A DNA stretch of 39,459 nt. It comes from Gemmataceae bacterium (lineage in GTDB: Bacteria; Planctomycetota; Planctomycetia; Gemmatales; Gemmataceae). The notes below the pieces were generated by a model, which did not search any database, was not told the origin of the DNA, and was given only the letters and a program-made list of their open reading frames with translations. Where the stretch lies: contig JAIBBI010000035.1 in the NCBI GenBank assembly GCA_019694755.1, positions 1 to 39,459 on the forward strand, written 5' to 3'. The stretch's first letter is position 1; each line of letters begins with the position of its first letter. The translations under genes were made by a program, and so were the position numbers. Shown in pieces: positions 17,056 through 25,065 of the stretch.

Positions 17056-18504
17056 ATGTCCTCGCTTCTGGTCATCGACGACGATCCGCTCGTGCTGAAG
17101 TGCATCGACTTCGCGCTGGCGTCCGACGACGTCGTCATCCGCCCGAACATGACCGCCGCGGACGGTATCGCCGACTTCCGCCGGCACCGTCCGGATGCTG
17201 TACTCTGCGACGTACGACTGCCCGACATGTGCGGCCTCGACATCCTCGCAAAGTTTCACGAGATCGATCCGAAAGTGCCAGTCATTCTCATGACCGGGTT
17301 CGGCACGGCTGAGACGGCCATCGAAGCCATGCGCCGCGGCGCGTTCGACTACGTCTTGAAACCGATCGACCCGGACCGATTGACGGGCCTGGTCGAGCAC
17401 GCCTTCGACGTGAACCGGTTGATGCGGGTGCCGACCCGGATTCCGGAATCTTCGTCGGCGGGGGCGGGTGAACCGGACGCCGACTTGTTTGTCGGCCACG
17501 CGCCGGCGATGCAGGAAGTGTTCAAGACGATCGGCCGGGTCGCCCCGACGGGCGCGACCGTCCTGATCCTCGGCGAGAGCGGCACCGGAAAAGAGATGGT
17601 GGCGCGGGCGATCTACCACTACAGCCGGCGGGCCGACAAACCGTTTCTCACGATTAACTGCGCCGCCATCCCCGAGACGCTGCTCGAAAGCGAATTGTTC
17701 GGCCATGAGAAGGGCGCATTTACCGGGGCGGACCGCCGGCGGATCGGCAAGTTCGAGCAGTGTACCGCGGGCACGCTGTTCCTTGACGAAATCGGCGACA
17801 TGACGCCGCTCACGCAGGCTAAGATCCTGCGTGTGCTTCAGGATCAGAAATTCGAACGCGTCGGTGGCAACGAGGAAGTGAAGACCGACGTAAGGGTCAT
17901 CGCCGCGACTAACCGTGACCTGAAGCGGATGATCGAAGACGGCGACTTCCGCGAAGACCTGTTTTATCGTCTCAACGTCTGCACCATTCGCCTGCCAGCG
18001 CTCCGTGAGCGCAAGGGAGACATCCCGCTGCTGGCCGATCATTTCCTGCGAACTTATTCGCGCGACTTCGGCAAGGACGCGCGGTCGATCGAGCCGGCCG
18101 CGATTGCGCTGCTCCAGGAGTTCCCATGGCCGGGCAACGTCCGGCAGTTGCAGAGCACGATCAAACACTCACTATTGCACGTCACCGGCCCGACACTGAC
18201 CGTCGCGGACCTGCCGGTCGAGATTCGCGGCGGATCGCCGGCCGGCAGCCACGAATCGCCGGTCGCGGTCGGCGGTTTGCAAGCGTACATCGCGGCCCGC
18301 CTCCAGGACGGGACAAATGACTTGTACACCGAGGTCATCACCCGGGTCGAGCGCGAGGTGATCTCGGCCGCCCTCCAGCACACGGAGGGCAATATCTCGA
18401 AGACTGCCGCCCTGCTCGGCATTACTCGCCCCACCCTGCGCAGCAAAATCGCCAGCCTGGGCATCAACGTCGAAAGTTCGCTGACCGTCAGTCACGCCTG
18501 GTAG
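17056..18504 (+). CDS. NtrC-type sigma-54-dependent response regulator
   Basis: The 482-residue regulator has a receiver domain (2-118; phosphoacceptor Asp52 in CDVRLPD, Lys in LKP near 102), an AAA+ sigma-54 interaction domain (about 145-380) and a Fis-type helix-turn-helix (about 440-475, NISKTAALLGITRPTLRSKI). Walker A is GESGTGKE (173-180), the sigma-54 contact loop is GAFTGA (220-225), and Walker B is LFLDEI (241-246). Phosphorylation should allow it to open sigma-54 promoters by ATP hydrolysis. It follows the FixL-like kinase on the same strand and is the natural partner, although FixL normally pairs with FixJ, which has a different output domain. Its likely targets are the -24/-12 promoters found at 10018-10061 and 14492-14507. 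Confidence 0.93.
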   Translation: MSSLLVIDDDPLVLKCIDFALASDDVVIRPNMTAADGIADFRRHRPDAVLCDVRLPDMCGLDILAKFHEIDPKVPVILMTGFGTAETAIEAMRRGAFDYVLKPIDPDRLTGLVEHAFDVNRLMRVPTRIPESSSAGAGEPDADLFVGHAPAMQEVFKTIGRVAPTGATVLILGESGTGKEMVARAIYHYSRRADKPFLTINCAAIPETLLESELFGHEKGAFTGADRRRIGKFEQCTAGTLFLDEIGDMTPLTQAKILRVLQDQKFERVGGNEEVKTDVRVIAATNRDLKRMIEDGDFREDLFYRLNVCTIRLPALRERKGDIPLLADHFLRTYSRDFGKDARSIEPAAIALLQEFPWPGNVRQLQSTIKHSLLHVTGPTLTVADLPVEIRGGSPAGSHESPVAVGGLQAYIAARLQDGTNDLYTEVITRVEREVISAALQHTEGNISKTAALLGITRPTLRSKIASLGINVESSLTVSHAW

Positions 18505-18531
18505 GAAGGGCCGTGAATTCTCCCGATCCGG

Positions 18532-18560
18532 TTGACAAACCGCCTGTCCTCGAGTAAACA
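18532..18560 (+). promoter_or_regulatory. Candidate sigma-70 promoter for the Rrf2 gene
   Basis: A perfect TTGACA (18532-18537) is followed after 17 bp by TAAACA (18555-18560), a weak -10. Initiation would fall near 18567, four bases before the ATG at 18571 and 25 before the GTG at 18592, which favours the GTG as the start. Confidence 0.45.
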
Positions 18561-18591
18561 AGATAACGACATGCGATTACGGGGCATAACA

Positions 18592-19017
18592 GTGCTGACC
18601 AAATCCGGCCTACACGCGATCCGGGCGATGATCTTCCTCGGGCGGCTCCCCGCAGGCGAGCACGTCGGCGCGAACCGGGTCGCCAGCGAAATCCAAGCCC
18701 CGCCGAACTACCTCGGTAAGCTGTTGCAGACACTGACCCGCGAAGGGCTCGTATTCTCTCAAAAAGGGATCGGCGGAGGATTCCGCCTGGCCCGCCCGGC
18801 CAAAGAGATTTCCTTACTGGAGATTATCGAGCCGATCGAGCACATCGGCCGATGGTCCGGTTGCATCATCGGCCGGTCGGAATGCTCCGACGAGCACCCC
18901 TGCGTCGTCCACGAACGGTGGAAGAGGGTCCGCACCAGCTACATGAGCCTGCTCCAAGGCACTACGGTCGCGGACCTCGTCCGCTCCGGGGAGGGAATCC
19001 TGCAACTGGCCGAGTGA
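18592..19017 (+). CDS. Rrf2-family transcriptional regulator
   Basis: The 141-residue protein has the Rrf2 winged helix: TKSGLHAIRAMIFLGRL, then NRVASEIQAPPNYLGKLLQTLTREGLV and GGGFRLARP. Three cysteines in SGCIIGRSECSDEHPCV are spaced C-x6-C-x5-C, close to the Fe-S ligand pattern of IscR, NsrR and RirA, so it may sense Fe-S state, NO or iron. The GTG start at 18592 gives the family-typical N-terminus MLTKSG and sits behind a CGGGG site; ATG 18571 would leave almost no leader after the predicted promoter. It follows the sigma-54 regulator and precedes a membrane protein, a CMD-like and a cupredoxin-like gene on the same strand. Confidence 0.85.
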   Translation: MLTKSGLHAIRAMIFLGRLPAGEHVGANRVASEIQAPPNYLGKLLQTLTREGLVFSQKGIGGGFRLARPAKEISLLEIIEPIEHIGRWSGCIIGRSECSDEHPCVVHERWKRVRTSYMSLLQGTTVADLVRSGEGILQLAE

Positions 19018-19125
19018 GCGTGTTTTTTTGGCCCTAAATCAGACACGGGCATGCGAATTAGGATCGCCGCGGGTCTGAATCGGTGACCTGCTCCGACTAC
19101 GGGTCGGGGCGAGAGGAGTTGAAAG

Positions 19126-19524
19126 ATGAATTGCCAGCAATGCGGAAACTGCCCGATGGCCAACGCGCTGCGGTGGATGGGCCGGGTATCGGGGTTGGCC
19201 CTGCTTGGGCTGATGGGCGCGTTCCTGGCCGGCGACGGCGGGCCGGAGCTGTTCCGCCTCGACTCGCGCGACGCCACGCTGATGGTGCCGTTTGCCATCG
19301 CGATCGTCGGTCTCGTCGTGGGCTGGCGGTGGGAGCGCCTCGGCGGGTTGATGATTGTCGGCGGAGTCGCGCTCTTCTACGCCACGCACTTTCTGGTCGC
19401 CAGCGCGTGGCCCCGCGGTTGGGGCTTTGCCGCGCTGGTCGTTCCCGGCGTCTTCTTCCTGATGGCTTCGGGCTTCGAGGCGTGCCGGTCGCGACACCTG
19501 AAGGCTACCGCCGCCATGCGGTAA
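19126..19524 (+). CDS. Small membrane protein with N-terminal C-x2-C-x2-C
   Basis: The 132-residue protein has about four hydrophobic segments (about 20-36, 50-66, 73-90, 97-116) and is probably an inner-membrane protein. Its first residues, MNCQQCGNCP, hold C3, C6 and C9, a possible metal or cluster site on the cytoplasmic side. I do not recognise the family. An AGGAG site lies ten bases before the ATG. It sits between the Rrf2 regulator and the CMD-like gene and may be regulated by the former. Confidence 0.7.
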   Translation: MNCQQCGNCPMANALRWMGRVSGLALLGLMGAFLAGDGGPELFRLDSRDATLMVPFAIAIVGLVVGWRWERLGGLMIVGGVALFYATHFLVASAWPRGWGFAALVVPGVFFLMASGFEACRSRHLKATAAMR

Positions 19525-19576
19525 TCGCGCTGTGGGATTCATACAACGCCCGGGATGCCACCGCGGAGATTATCCC

Positions 19577-19903
19577 ATGAGCAAGCTGGCGAAACCCCCT
19601 GCCGCGTTCACGGCCTTCCAGGAGAAGTACCCCGCCATCGCCGAGGCCTGGGCGAAGCTGAGCGAGGCCGGCGGCGTGGGGCCGCTCGACGAGAAGGCTC
19701 AGCGAATGATCAAGCTCGGCATCGCTATCGGCGCGATGCGCGAGGGCGCGGTGCGATCTGCAGTGCGCAAGGCCGCGGCCGCCGGCGTCCCGGCCGAGGG
19801 CTTCGATCAGGTCGTCGCGCTGGCCGCGTCCACCATCGGTCTACCTTCCGCCGTCGCCGTCCACTCGTGGATTCAGGAACAGCTCGCACGGTCGGCTCAA
19901 TAG
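19577..19903 (+). CDS. Carboxymuconolactone decarboxylase/AhpD-like protein without Cys pair
   Basis: The 108-residue all-helical protein matches the CMD/AhpD fold: PLDEKAQRMIKLGIAIGAMREGAVRSAVRKAAAAGV. In AhpD the corresponding position carries C-x2-C for peroxide reduction; here the residues are Ala and Ser, so redox activity of that kind is not expected. Function unknown; relatives include decarboxylases and proteins of unassigned role. The ATG at 19577 follows a GGAG site by eight to nine bases. It lies 52 bp after the membrane protein gene and 16 bp before the cupredoxin-like gene. Confidence 0.8.
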   Translation: MSKLAKPPAAFTAFQEKYPAIAEAWAKLSEAGGVGPLDEKAQRMIKLGIAIGAMREGAVRSAVRKAAAAGVPAEGFDQVVALAASTIGLPSAVAVHSWIQEQLARSAQ

Positions 19904-19919
19904 TCCGGAGCATCCCGAC

Positions 19920-20699
19920 ATGAACTCTCTACCGGGGTCCGCGTTATTGGTGATGGCACTGACCGCGCTGCCGATCAGCGCGCAGGAGAGGAAGTGGCTC
20001 GAGGGCACGGGAACCGGCACCATCCGCGGAAAGGTCACTCTCGACGGCACTGCGCCCGGCGACGTGAAAGTGCCCATCAACCCCAAGCACACCGACTACG
20101 ACCACTGCATGAAGGGCGATCTCGACGATCTCACGTGGGTGGTCGGCCCAGGCAACGCATTGGCCAACGTCGTGGTGTACCTCGTGCCTCCCGCCAAGTC
20201 GTCGTTCAAGGTCGATTTGTCGAAGAAGACCTGGCCCGATGAAGTCGTCATCGACCAGCCCTTTTGCGCATTCAAGCCGCACGTCTCGGTCGTGTTCCCG
20301 GAATACGACGGCCAGCCGACCGGTCAGAAGTTCATCGTGAAGAACAGCGCACCGATCCTGCACAACGTTCGGATCGCGGGCTCGGCCTTTCGCAGCCCGG
20401 CCAGGAGCGAGACACTGCTGGCCGGGCAGGAAAAGCAGTTCAAGCTCCGTTCGGATCATCAACCCCTTACGGTTCGGTGCGACGTTCACCGTTGGATGGC
20501 GGCGTACCTCTGGTCGTTCGACCATCCGTTCGCGGCTGTTTCAAAAGCCGACGGGACGTTCGAGATCAAGAACGTCCCCCTCGGCGCCGAGCTTACCGTG
20601 ATGGCGTGGCACGAGATGGGCACGCCGGGCAATGGTCGGGAGATTCGCAAAGGGGCGCTCAAAGACGGTGACCGAATCGACTTCAGCATCCGGAAGTAA
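19920..20699 (+). CDS. Exported cupredoxin-like protein
   Basis: The 259-residue protein has a signal peptide (cleavage near ISA-QER, residue 21). The middle part resembles a plastocyanin-like cupredoxin: H148 in ILHNVRI and the cluster C187-x2-H190-x2-M193 in RCDVHRWM are in the order of type 1 copper ligands. After it comes a short beta-rich segment, KADGTFEIKNVPLG, like a carboxypeptidase regulatory domain. It probably acts outside the cytoplasm, perhaps in electron transfer, but this is inference; the Cys-His-Met spacing is shorter than in plastocyanin. It is the last gene before the bidirectional terminator at 20712-20753. Confidence 0.72.
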   Translation: MNSLPGSALLVMALTALPISAQERKWLEGTGTGTIRGKVTLDGTAPGDVKVPINPKHTDYDHCMKGDLDDLTWVVGPGNALANVVVYLVPPAKSSFKVDLSKKTWPDEVVIDQPFCAFKPHVSVVFPEYDGQPTGQKFIVKNSAPILHNVRIAGSAFRSPARSETLLAGQEKQFKLRSDHQPLTVRCDVHRWMAAYLWSFDHPFAAVSKADGTFEIKNVPLGAELTVMAWHEMGTPGNGREIRKGALKDGDRIDFSIRK

Positions 20700-20711
20700 C
20701 GGCGCATAAAG

Positions 20712-20753
20712 AAACCGGCGGGTGCGGTATCGATGCCGCACCCGCCGGTTTTT
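20712..20753. terminator. Bidirectional rho-independent terminator
   Basis: A perfect 16-bp stem (20712-20727 with 20736-20751) surrounds an 8-nt loop. The plus strand gives TTTTT at its end, and the minus strand reads TTT then CTTT. It separates the convergent cupredoxin-like and porin genes. Confidence 0.9.
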
Positions 20754-20764
20754 CGCTGCGCGGA

Positions 20765-22423
20765 TTACCAGCGGTAGCCGTACTGCACGTAGAACAGTTC
20801 GGGCGACACGGCCGGGCCGGTGTTCTGGATGAAGTCGCCGCGGTAAAGCTTCGAGTAACCGAGTAGGAAGTCGGAGTGGGCCGACAGGTGGAAGCTCAGC
20901 ACCAGGTCGAGCTCACAGCCGACATCGCGGCCCGAGCTGCCGGTCGGGTCGTTGCGGATCGCCCGGCCTGCCGCATTGTAAAGCGCGTCGCCGGCTTCCG
21001 CGAGCCAGAAGCGGTGGAACTGCACGATGCCGGTCACCCACGGGGCCGGGTAGAAGACCGTCTGGCAGCTCACGTCCTGGATGTTCTGCCGGCCGACGAG
21101 GTCGAGGAACCCGAAGTAGTAGTGGCCGAACGGGAACAACTGCTGGAACGTCGAACGGGTGCCGCCCGCGCCGGGCGTCGACTCGCCCGAGGCCCAGTCG
21201 TAGTAGACCCAGAACTGCGGGTTCATCGGGGCGTCGGCGAAGTGATAACCGAGGCCGGCGGTGGCGGCACCGGCCACGAGATCCTGGTTGGCCCACTCGC
21301 CGAGTTGCAGCATGCCCTCGAAGTCCCACAACACATGGTTGCAGTCGCCGGAATAGCGGGTGCCGATCGTGTGCGCCGTGAAGCCCTGTGTCACGCCGCC
21401 GCTACCGCGGGCCACGTTGTTCGTGTTATCGAGCATGAGGTAGTACAGGTCGACGGCCGTTCCCTTGCGCGGCTTGTACGTGGTCCAGATACCGGCAAAG
21501 TTCTGATTGTTGTCGACGGAATCGAAGCTGTTGCGGTCGACGACGACGGGCTGGACCCAGAACAGGTCGACGTCGAAGTGTTCCTCAGTGCGATACGCCC
21601 GGACGCCTTGGAAGGTGCGCCGGGTGTTGGCCCAATCGAGCGTACTGATGAGCCGCTGCGAGCCGAAGAGCATCTCCTGCCGGCCGACGCGGACGTTGAC
21701 CGGGGCGCCGTCGACCTCGATGGTCTTGAACTCGACGAAGAGGTTGAGGAAGTCACTGCGGTTGATGTCGATGGGCGCGGGATTAACGTCGTGCCAGAAC
21801 GCGTCGGCGTACAGGAACTCGGCGAAGAACCGGACCTGGTCCTTGTACCACAAGTCGCCGTAGAGCCGGCTACGGAGGAGTCCGTAGGAGTCGTTTCCCG
21901 TGGAGAACTGCCGGTCAACTTCGTTCATCTGGCGGAACCAGGACTGACCGCCGGTCGAGAGCAGCCAGTTGTCGCCCAGGCGCATGCGCTTGAGCGGGTC
22001 CATGTAGTCGTGCTGCTTGTTATCGGGCTTGTCGAGGTAGCGGAAGTCGCTGTCGAAGAACGACGGCTGGTAGAAGCCGAAGTTGCCGTACGGCATGATC
22101 GGCGGCTTCTCCCGGCAATTGCCCTGGAGCATGTCGAGGAACGAGTAATAACCGCAGCCCGTGGGCGAAATCGTGAAATAGCCGGGGCGAGGGTGCGGCC
22201 GCGCCGGCGGAACTTTAGAGAAATCGAACTGACACGACGAACAATCGCATGCCGCTGGCGTCGTGACCGGTACGGTCACCGCAACCGGCGGAAGCTCATT
22301 CGGCGCACCGATCGCCGGCGCGGGCGATTGGGCAGCGGCCGGCAGAGCCGTGAGGGACAGGCCGGCCATCGTCGCCGCCGCCCGGAATTGGGATCGAATC
22401 CAACGAAGAGACCGACCGTTCAT
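20765..22423 (-). CDS. Alginate-export-type outer-membrane porin
   Basis: The 552-residue protein starts with a signal peptide (cleavage near PAAA-QSP, residue 31), a Pro-rich stretch and a CDCSSC segment. From about residue 150 it matches the alginate-export (AlgE-like) beta-barrel family: alternating aromatic strands, VRVGRQEMLFGSQRLIS, and a C-terminal Trp (YGYRW), typical for outer-membrane barrel proteins. Such porins pass anionic solutes or polymers through the outer membrane; the substrate here is unknown. It supports an outer membrane in this organism. The gene is divergent from fasciclin and ends at the shared terminator. Confidence 0.82.
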   Translation of the reverse strand: MNGRSLRWIRSQFRAAATMAGLSLTALPAAAQSPAPAIGAPNELPPVAVTVPVTTPAACDCSSCQFDFSKVPPARPHPRPGYFTISPTGCGYYSFLDMLQGNCREKPPIMPYGNFGFYQPSFFDSDFRYLDKPDNKQHDYMDPLKRMRLGDNWLLSTGGQSWFRQMNEVDRQFSTGNDSYGLLRSRLYGDLWYKDQVRFFAEFLYADAFWHDVNPAPIDINRSDFLNLFVEFKTIEVDGAPVNVRVGRQEMLFGSQRLISTLDWANTRRTFQGVRAYRTEEHFDVDLFWVQPVVVDRNSFDSVDNNQNFAGIWTTYKPRKGTAVDLYYLMLDNTNNVARGSGGVTQGFTAHTIGTRYSGDCNHVLWDFEGMLQLGEWANQDLVAGAATAGLGYHFADAPMNPQFWVYYDWASGESTPGAGGTRSTFQQLFPFGHYYFGFLDLVGRQNIQDVSCQTVFYPAPWVTGIVQFHRFWLAEAGDALYNAAGRAIRNDPTGSSGRDVGCELDLVLSFHLSAHSDFLLGYSKLYRGDFIQNTGPAVSPELFYVQYGYRW

Positions 22424-22801
22424 GGCACTGTTCCATCAGTGTTCGGAGTTACTCCTGACAATGGGATCGGTGGGGGTGGGCTGTCCGGAACAAACAAACG
22501 GCCTTGGCCGGTTGCAGTTGCCGGCCCGAGCGGGGCGGCCGGTCTAATTAGCGCGTCTGTGCCGTCTGGAGAATCGGGTGCGGTTTGATCCGAATCGAAG
22601 CAGTGCTGTTTACGGTACGATAGATTCGATCCGGCTGGAGGACCTTGGCCGCGACCCGGGAATAATGTGCGTTGTGGGACGGCTGGATGCACCGATCCGG
22701 TTTTTCTGGATCGGCGCGGTCGAGCTGCCTATGAATAGGACACGGAAGGTCCGGGTAACGTCACCCGGGCCGGGAAGATTTGGGCAACGGAGTTGCGGAT
22801 A
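22424..22801. other. Divergent intergenic region, porin/fasciclin
   Basis: The 378 bp hold no convincing gene; a 74-codon open frame here lacks a ribosome site and any recognisable product. Two hairpins are seen: CCGATCC/GGATCGG (22692-22714, loop with five T) and CCGGGT/ACCCGG (22751-22768), both in the leader of fasciclin. Promoters for both genes must lie here, but I found no clear one. Confidence 0.5.
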
Positions 22802-23428
22802 ATGCGTTCACTGATTCTGGGTACGGTAGCGTTTTGCGGTCTGGTGGCTTTGTCCCCCTGCGCGATCGCTCAGGACAAGAAGGACATCGTCGACACGGCC
22901 GTCGGTGCGGGACAGTTCAAGACCCTGGCAAAGGCGCTGACCGAGGCGGGGCTGATCGACACGCTGAAGGGCAAGGGCCCGTTCACGGTCTTTGCGCCGA
23001 CCGATGCGGCCTTTGCGAAGCTGCCCCCGGGCACCCTCGACGCGCTGCTCAAGGACAAGGCCAAGCTCACGGCCGTCCTGACCTATCACGTGGTGCCGGG
23101 CAAGGTGATGGCGGCCGACGTGGTGAAGCTGAACTCGGCCAAGACCGTGCAGGGTTCGCCCGTGAAGATCACGGTCAACAACGGCAAGGTGATGGTCAAC
23201 CAGGCCAACGTCGTGAAGACCGATATCGAAACCACTAACGGCGTCATCCACGTGATCGACGCGGTCATCCTGCCCCCGGAACAGATCAAGAGCGGGTCCG
23301 TCAACGCGGGTTACGCGCCGGTCGCGGGCGGGTGCGGCACCACGAATTGCGCGAGCGACGGTTGCAACAACGGTTGCGGCAACAACCACGGTCAGCGCCG
23401 CATGTTTCTGCGCCGCGGATGCCGCTAA
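22802..23428 (+). CDS. Exported fasciclin-domain protein with Cys-rich tail
   Basis: The 208-residue protein has a signal peptide (cleavage near AIA-QDK, residue 26) and one fasciclin (FAS1) domain (about 28-160) with H1 and H2 motifs [14 protein letters not shown] and [17 protein letters not shown]1 domains mediate cell-surface or matrix adhesion. The last ~40 residues form an unusual tail with six cysteines among Gly and Asn ([20 protein letters not shown]), ending in [10 protein letters not shown]. The ATG at 22802 follows a CGGAG site by nine bases. It is monocistronic with a terminator downstream. Confidence 0.85.
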   Translation: MRSLILGTVAFCGLVALSPCAIAQDKKDIVDTAVGAGQFKTLAKALTEAGLIDTLKGKGPFTVFAPTDAAFAKLPPGTLDALLKDKAKLTAVLTYHVVPGKVMAADVVKLNSAKTVQGSPVKITVNNGKVMVNQANVVKTDIETTNGVIHVIDAVILPPEQIKSGSVNAGYAPVAGGCGTTNCASDGCNNGCGNNHGQRRMFLRRGCR

Positions 23429-23445
23429 CAACTGAGAGCGATTTC

Positions 23446-23496
23446 CCAACTCGATCGGGCGCGGCACATTGGCCGGCCGATCGAGTTGGTCTATTT
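23446..23496 (+). terminator. Terminator after fasciclin gene
   Basis: A perfect 13-bp stem (CCAACTCGATCGG with CCGATCGAGTTGG) around an 18-nt loop is followed by the T-rich TCTATTTG. Confidence 0.7.
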
Positions 23497-23505
23497 GCAC
23501 AGGCT

Positions 23506-25020
23506 TCAAGTTCTCGGCTTAACGCTGTAGCTATGCGCGATGTCGCCGGTTTTCTGAGATGATGTCTCGTCTTTGGGCAGCCAGGAACGGACGTAGTCCA
23601 CTTTGGCTTCTTCCGGTGATACGCTGACTCGAAGATAACCGGAGTTCGCCAGTTTCGTCCCGGATGTGTACGCGTCGTCATTGAATGCGGTATACGTCGG
23701 GTCGGCGGGGAGAGGCACTTCCTGATAGATGACGCCGTCGCGGATCTGGCGGGCGTAGAGGTGATCGTGCCCCTGGAAGAAAATGCTGACGCCATGCTTC
23801 GCCATCAGTTGATGGACCGGGAGTTCCCAGCCGGGCCGGTGCTTCTTGAATTCGCCGGCGGTTGACTTGCCCTTGGACTTGCCGCCCCATTCGTAGTTCT
23901 CGGAGGCTTCGACTCCGCCCCGGCCGGTGCCCATGACGTGGTGGGCAAAGACAAACTTGTACCTCGCCCGGCTGCCTTCGAGCGTCTTTCGGAACCAGTG
24001 ATATTGTTCGTCGCCCAGGGTGATGCCCCACCAGTCGCGGTTCTTTTTGTCGTCGGTGGCCTTCTTGTTGCCGCCACCCTTGAATCCGCTGTCGACAATG
24101 GCCTGCGAGTGCCAGTAATTGTCAAGCACGACAAACAGGGCGTCGCCCCAGGTCCAGGCGAAATAGTCGCGGAGCAAGCCGATACCCTTCAGCTCCTTCG
24201 TGTCGCCGGTGTAGATTCCGTCGGTGGCGGGCATCGGAAAGAACCGGTTACGGGCCGTCTGCACGCCGACAGCGACTTCGTGCCGCTCGTCGGTCTGGTT
24301 GTAGTTGAACAGCGACGCCTGCTCGTGATTTCCGTTGACGAGATAGAGCGACGCAAACTGAGCCACCAGACTGAGGAACGGCCGCTGGAGCAGGTACGGC
24401 GCGGCGAGACTGTCCGCGCTGACGGTGCGGACCTTGTCCACGCTGAAATCGTCACCCATGCAGAAGTACAGGTCGGGCCGGCAACCGGCGGCGTGTTGAA
24501 GGGTCCTGGCATAGAGATTGGGTTCGCTCATCTGCGGGCGTTCCGGGTGCGAGTCGCCCTGCACGCAGAATGTGAAACTGCTGCCGACAGGTCGCCGGGT
24601 GTGAAACTGACACTCGGGCCGGGCGTGAAAAGCCGATTCGCCGGGCTTCCGGCTCAACAGGCGGTAATAGTAGCGCGTGCCGGGTCGGAGGTCGTTGATC
24701 GCCATCTCCAGGGGCTGGCCGGTCGCCAGCGTCACGGGCGGGGTTCGCGAGCTGTACTTGTTCGGCTGTGTGCCGTATTCGACGACAGCTTCGAGTTTGT
24801 CCTGGGCGAACAAGTTGGCGGTGATCGCTCTGTCGCCGGCGCGGCCGAAGACCAGCGACAGCGCGTTGTACATCGCCAGGTTCGAAGGCAGGACGTAGCC
24901 TCCGTTAGCGGCGTTCTTCCCTTTCTGCCGGCCGTCCGCCGTCTCGGGAAACAGCGTCAACCCGCCGACGACGGCGCCTGCCGCCCTCAGAAACGCCCTG
25001 CGGTCCGTGCGGTGGTTCAT
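23506..25020 (-). CDS. Tat-exported metallophosphoesterase
   Basis: The 504-residue protein starts with a twin-arginine signal (RTDRRAFLRAAG), so it is exported folded with its metals. A fibronectin-like N-terminal domain (about 75-150, containing GTRYYYRL) precedes the calcineurin-like phosphoesterase domain. Metal-site motifs appear in order: GDSH, GDD, GNHE, AHH and GHDHLYAR, the pattern of purple acid phosphatases and related enzymes. It probably hydrolyses phosphoesters outside the cytoplasm; the substrate is unknown. The ATG at 25020 was chosen to place the Tat motif at residues 7-12. It is the last gene of the ECF-sigma operon, 45 bp after the YHYH-PEBP gene. Confidence 0.85.
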   Translation of the reverse strand: MNHRTDRRAFLRAAGAVVGGLTLFPETADGRQKGKNAANGGYVLPSNLAMYNALSLVFGRAGDRAITANLFAQDKLEAVVEYGTQPNKYSSRTPPVTLATGQPLEMAINDLRPGTRYYYRLLSRKPGESAFHARPECQFHTRRPVGSSFTFCVQGDSHPERPQMSEPNLYARTLQHAAGCRPDLYFCMGDDFSVDKVRTVSADSLAAPYLLQRPFLSLVAQFASLYLVNGNHEQASLFNYNQTDERHEVAVGVQTARNRFFPMPATDGIYTGDTKELKGIGLLRDYFAWTWGDALFVVLDNYWHSQAIVDSGFKGGGNKKATDDKKNRDWWGITLGDEQYHWFRKTLEGSRARYKFVFAHHVMGTGRGGVEASENYEWGGKSKGKSTAGEFKKHRPGWELPVHQLMAKHGVSIFFQGHDHLYARQIRDGVIYQEVPLPADPTYTAFNDDAYTSGTKLANSGYLRVSVSPEEAKVDYVRSWLPKDETSSQKTGDIAHSYSVKPRT

Positions 25021-25065
25021 TCTTCGTGTCTCGTTTCGGAAGGATTGGGGCACGGCGGCATAACA

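Noticed and set aside
22783-22796. GG-N10-GC sequence resembling a sigma-54 promoter before fasciclin
   Set aside because: It overlaps the ribosome site; initiation would fall inside the coding region.
22578-22802. A 74-codon open frame before fasciclin
   Set aside because: No ribosome site, no family, and it covers the expected leader and promoter of fasciclin.
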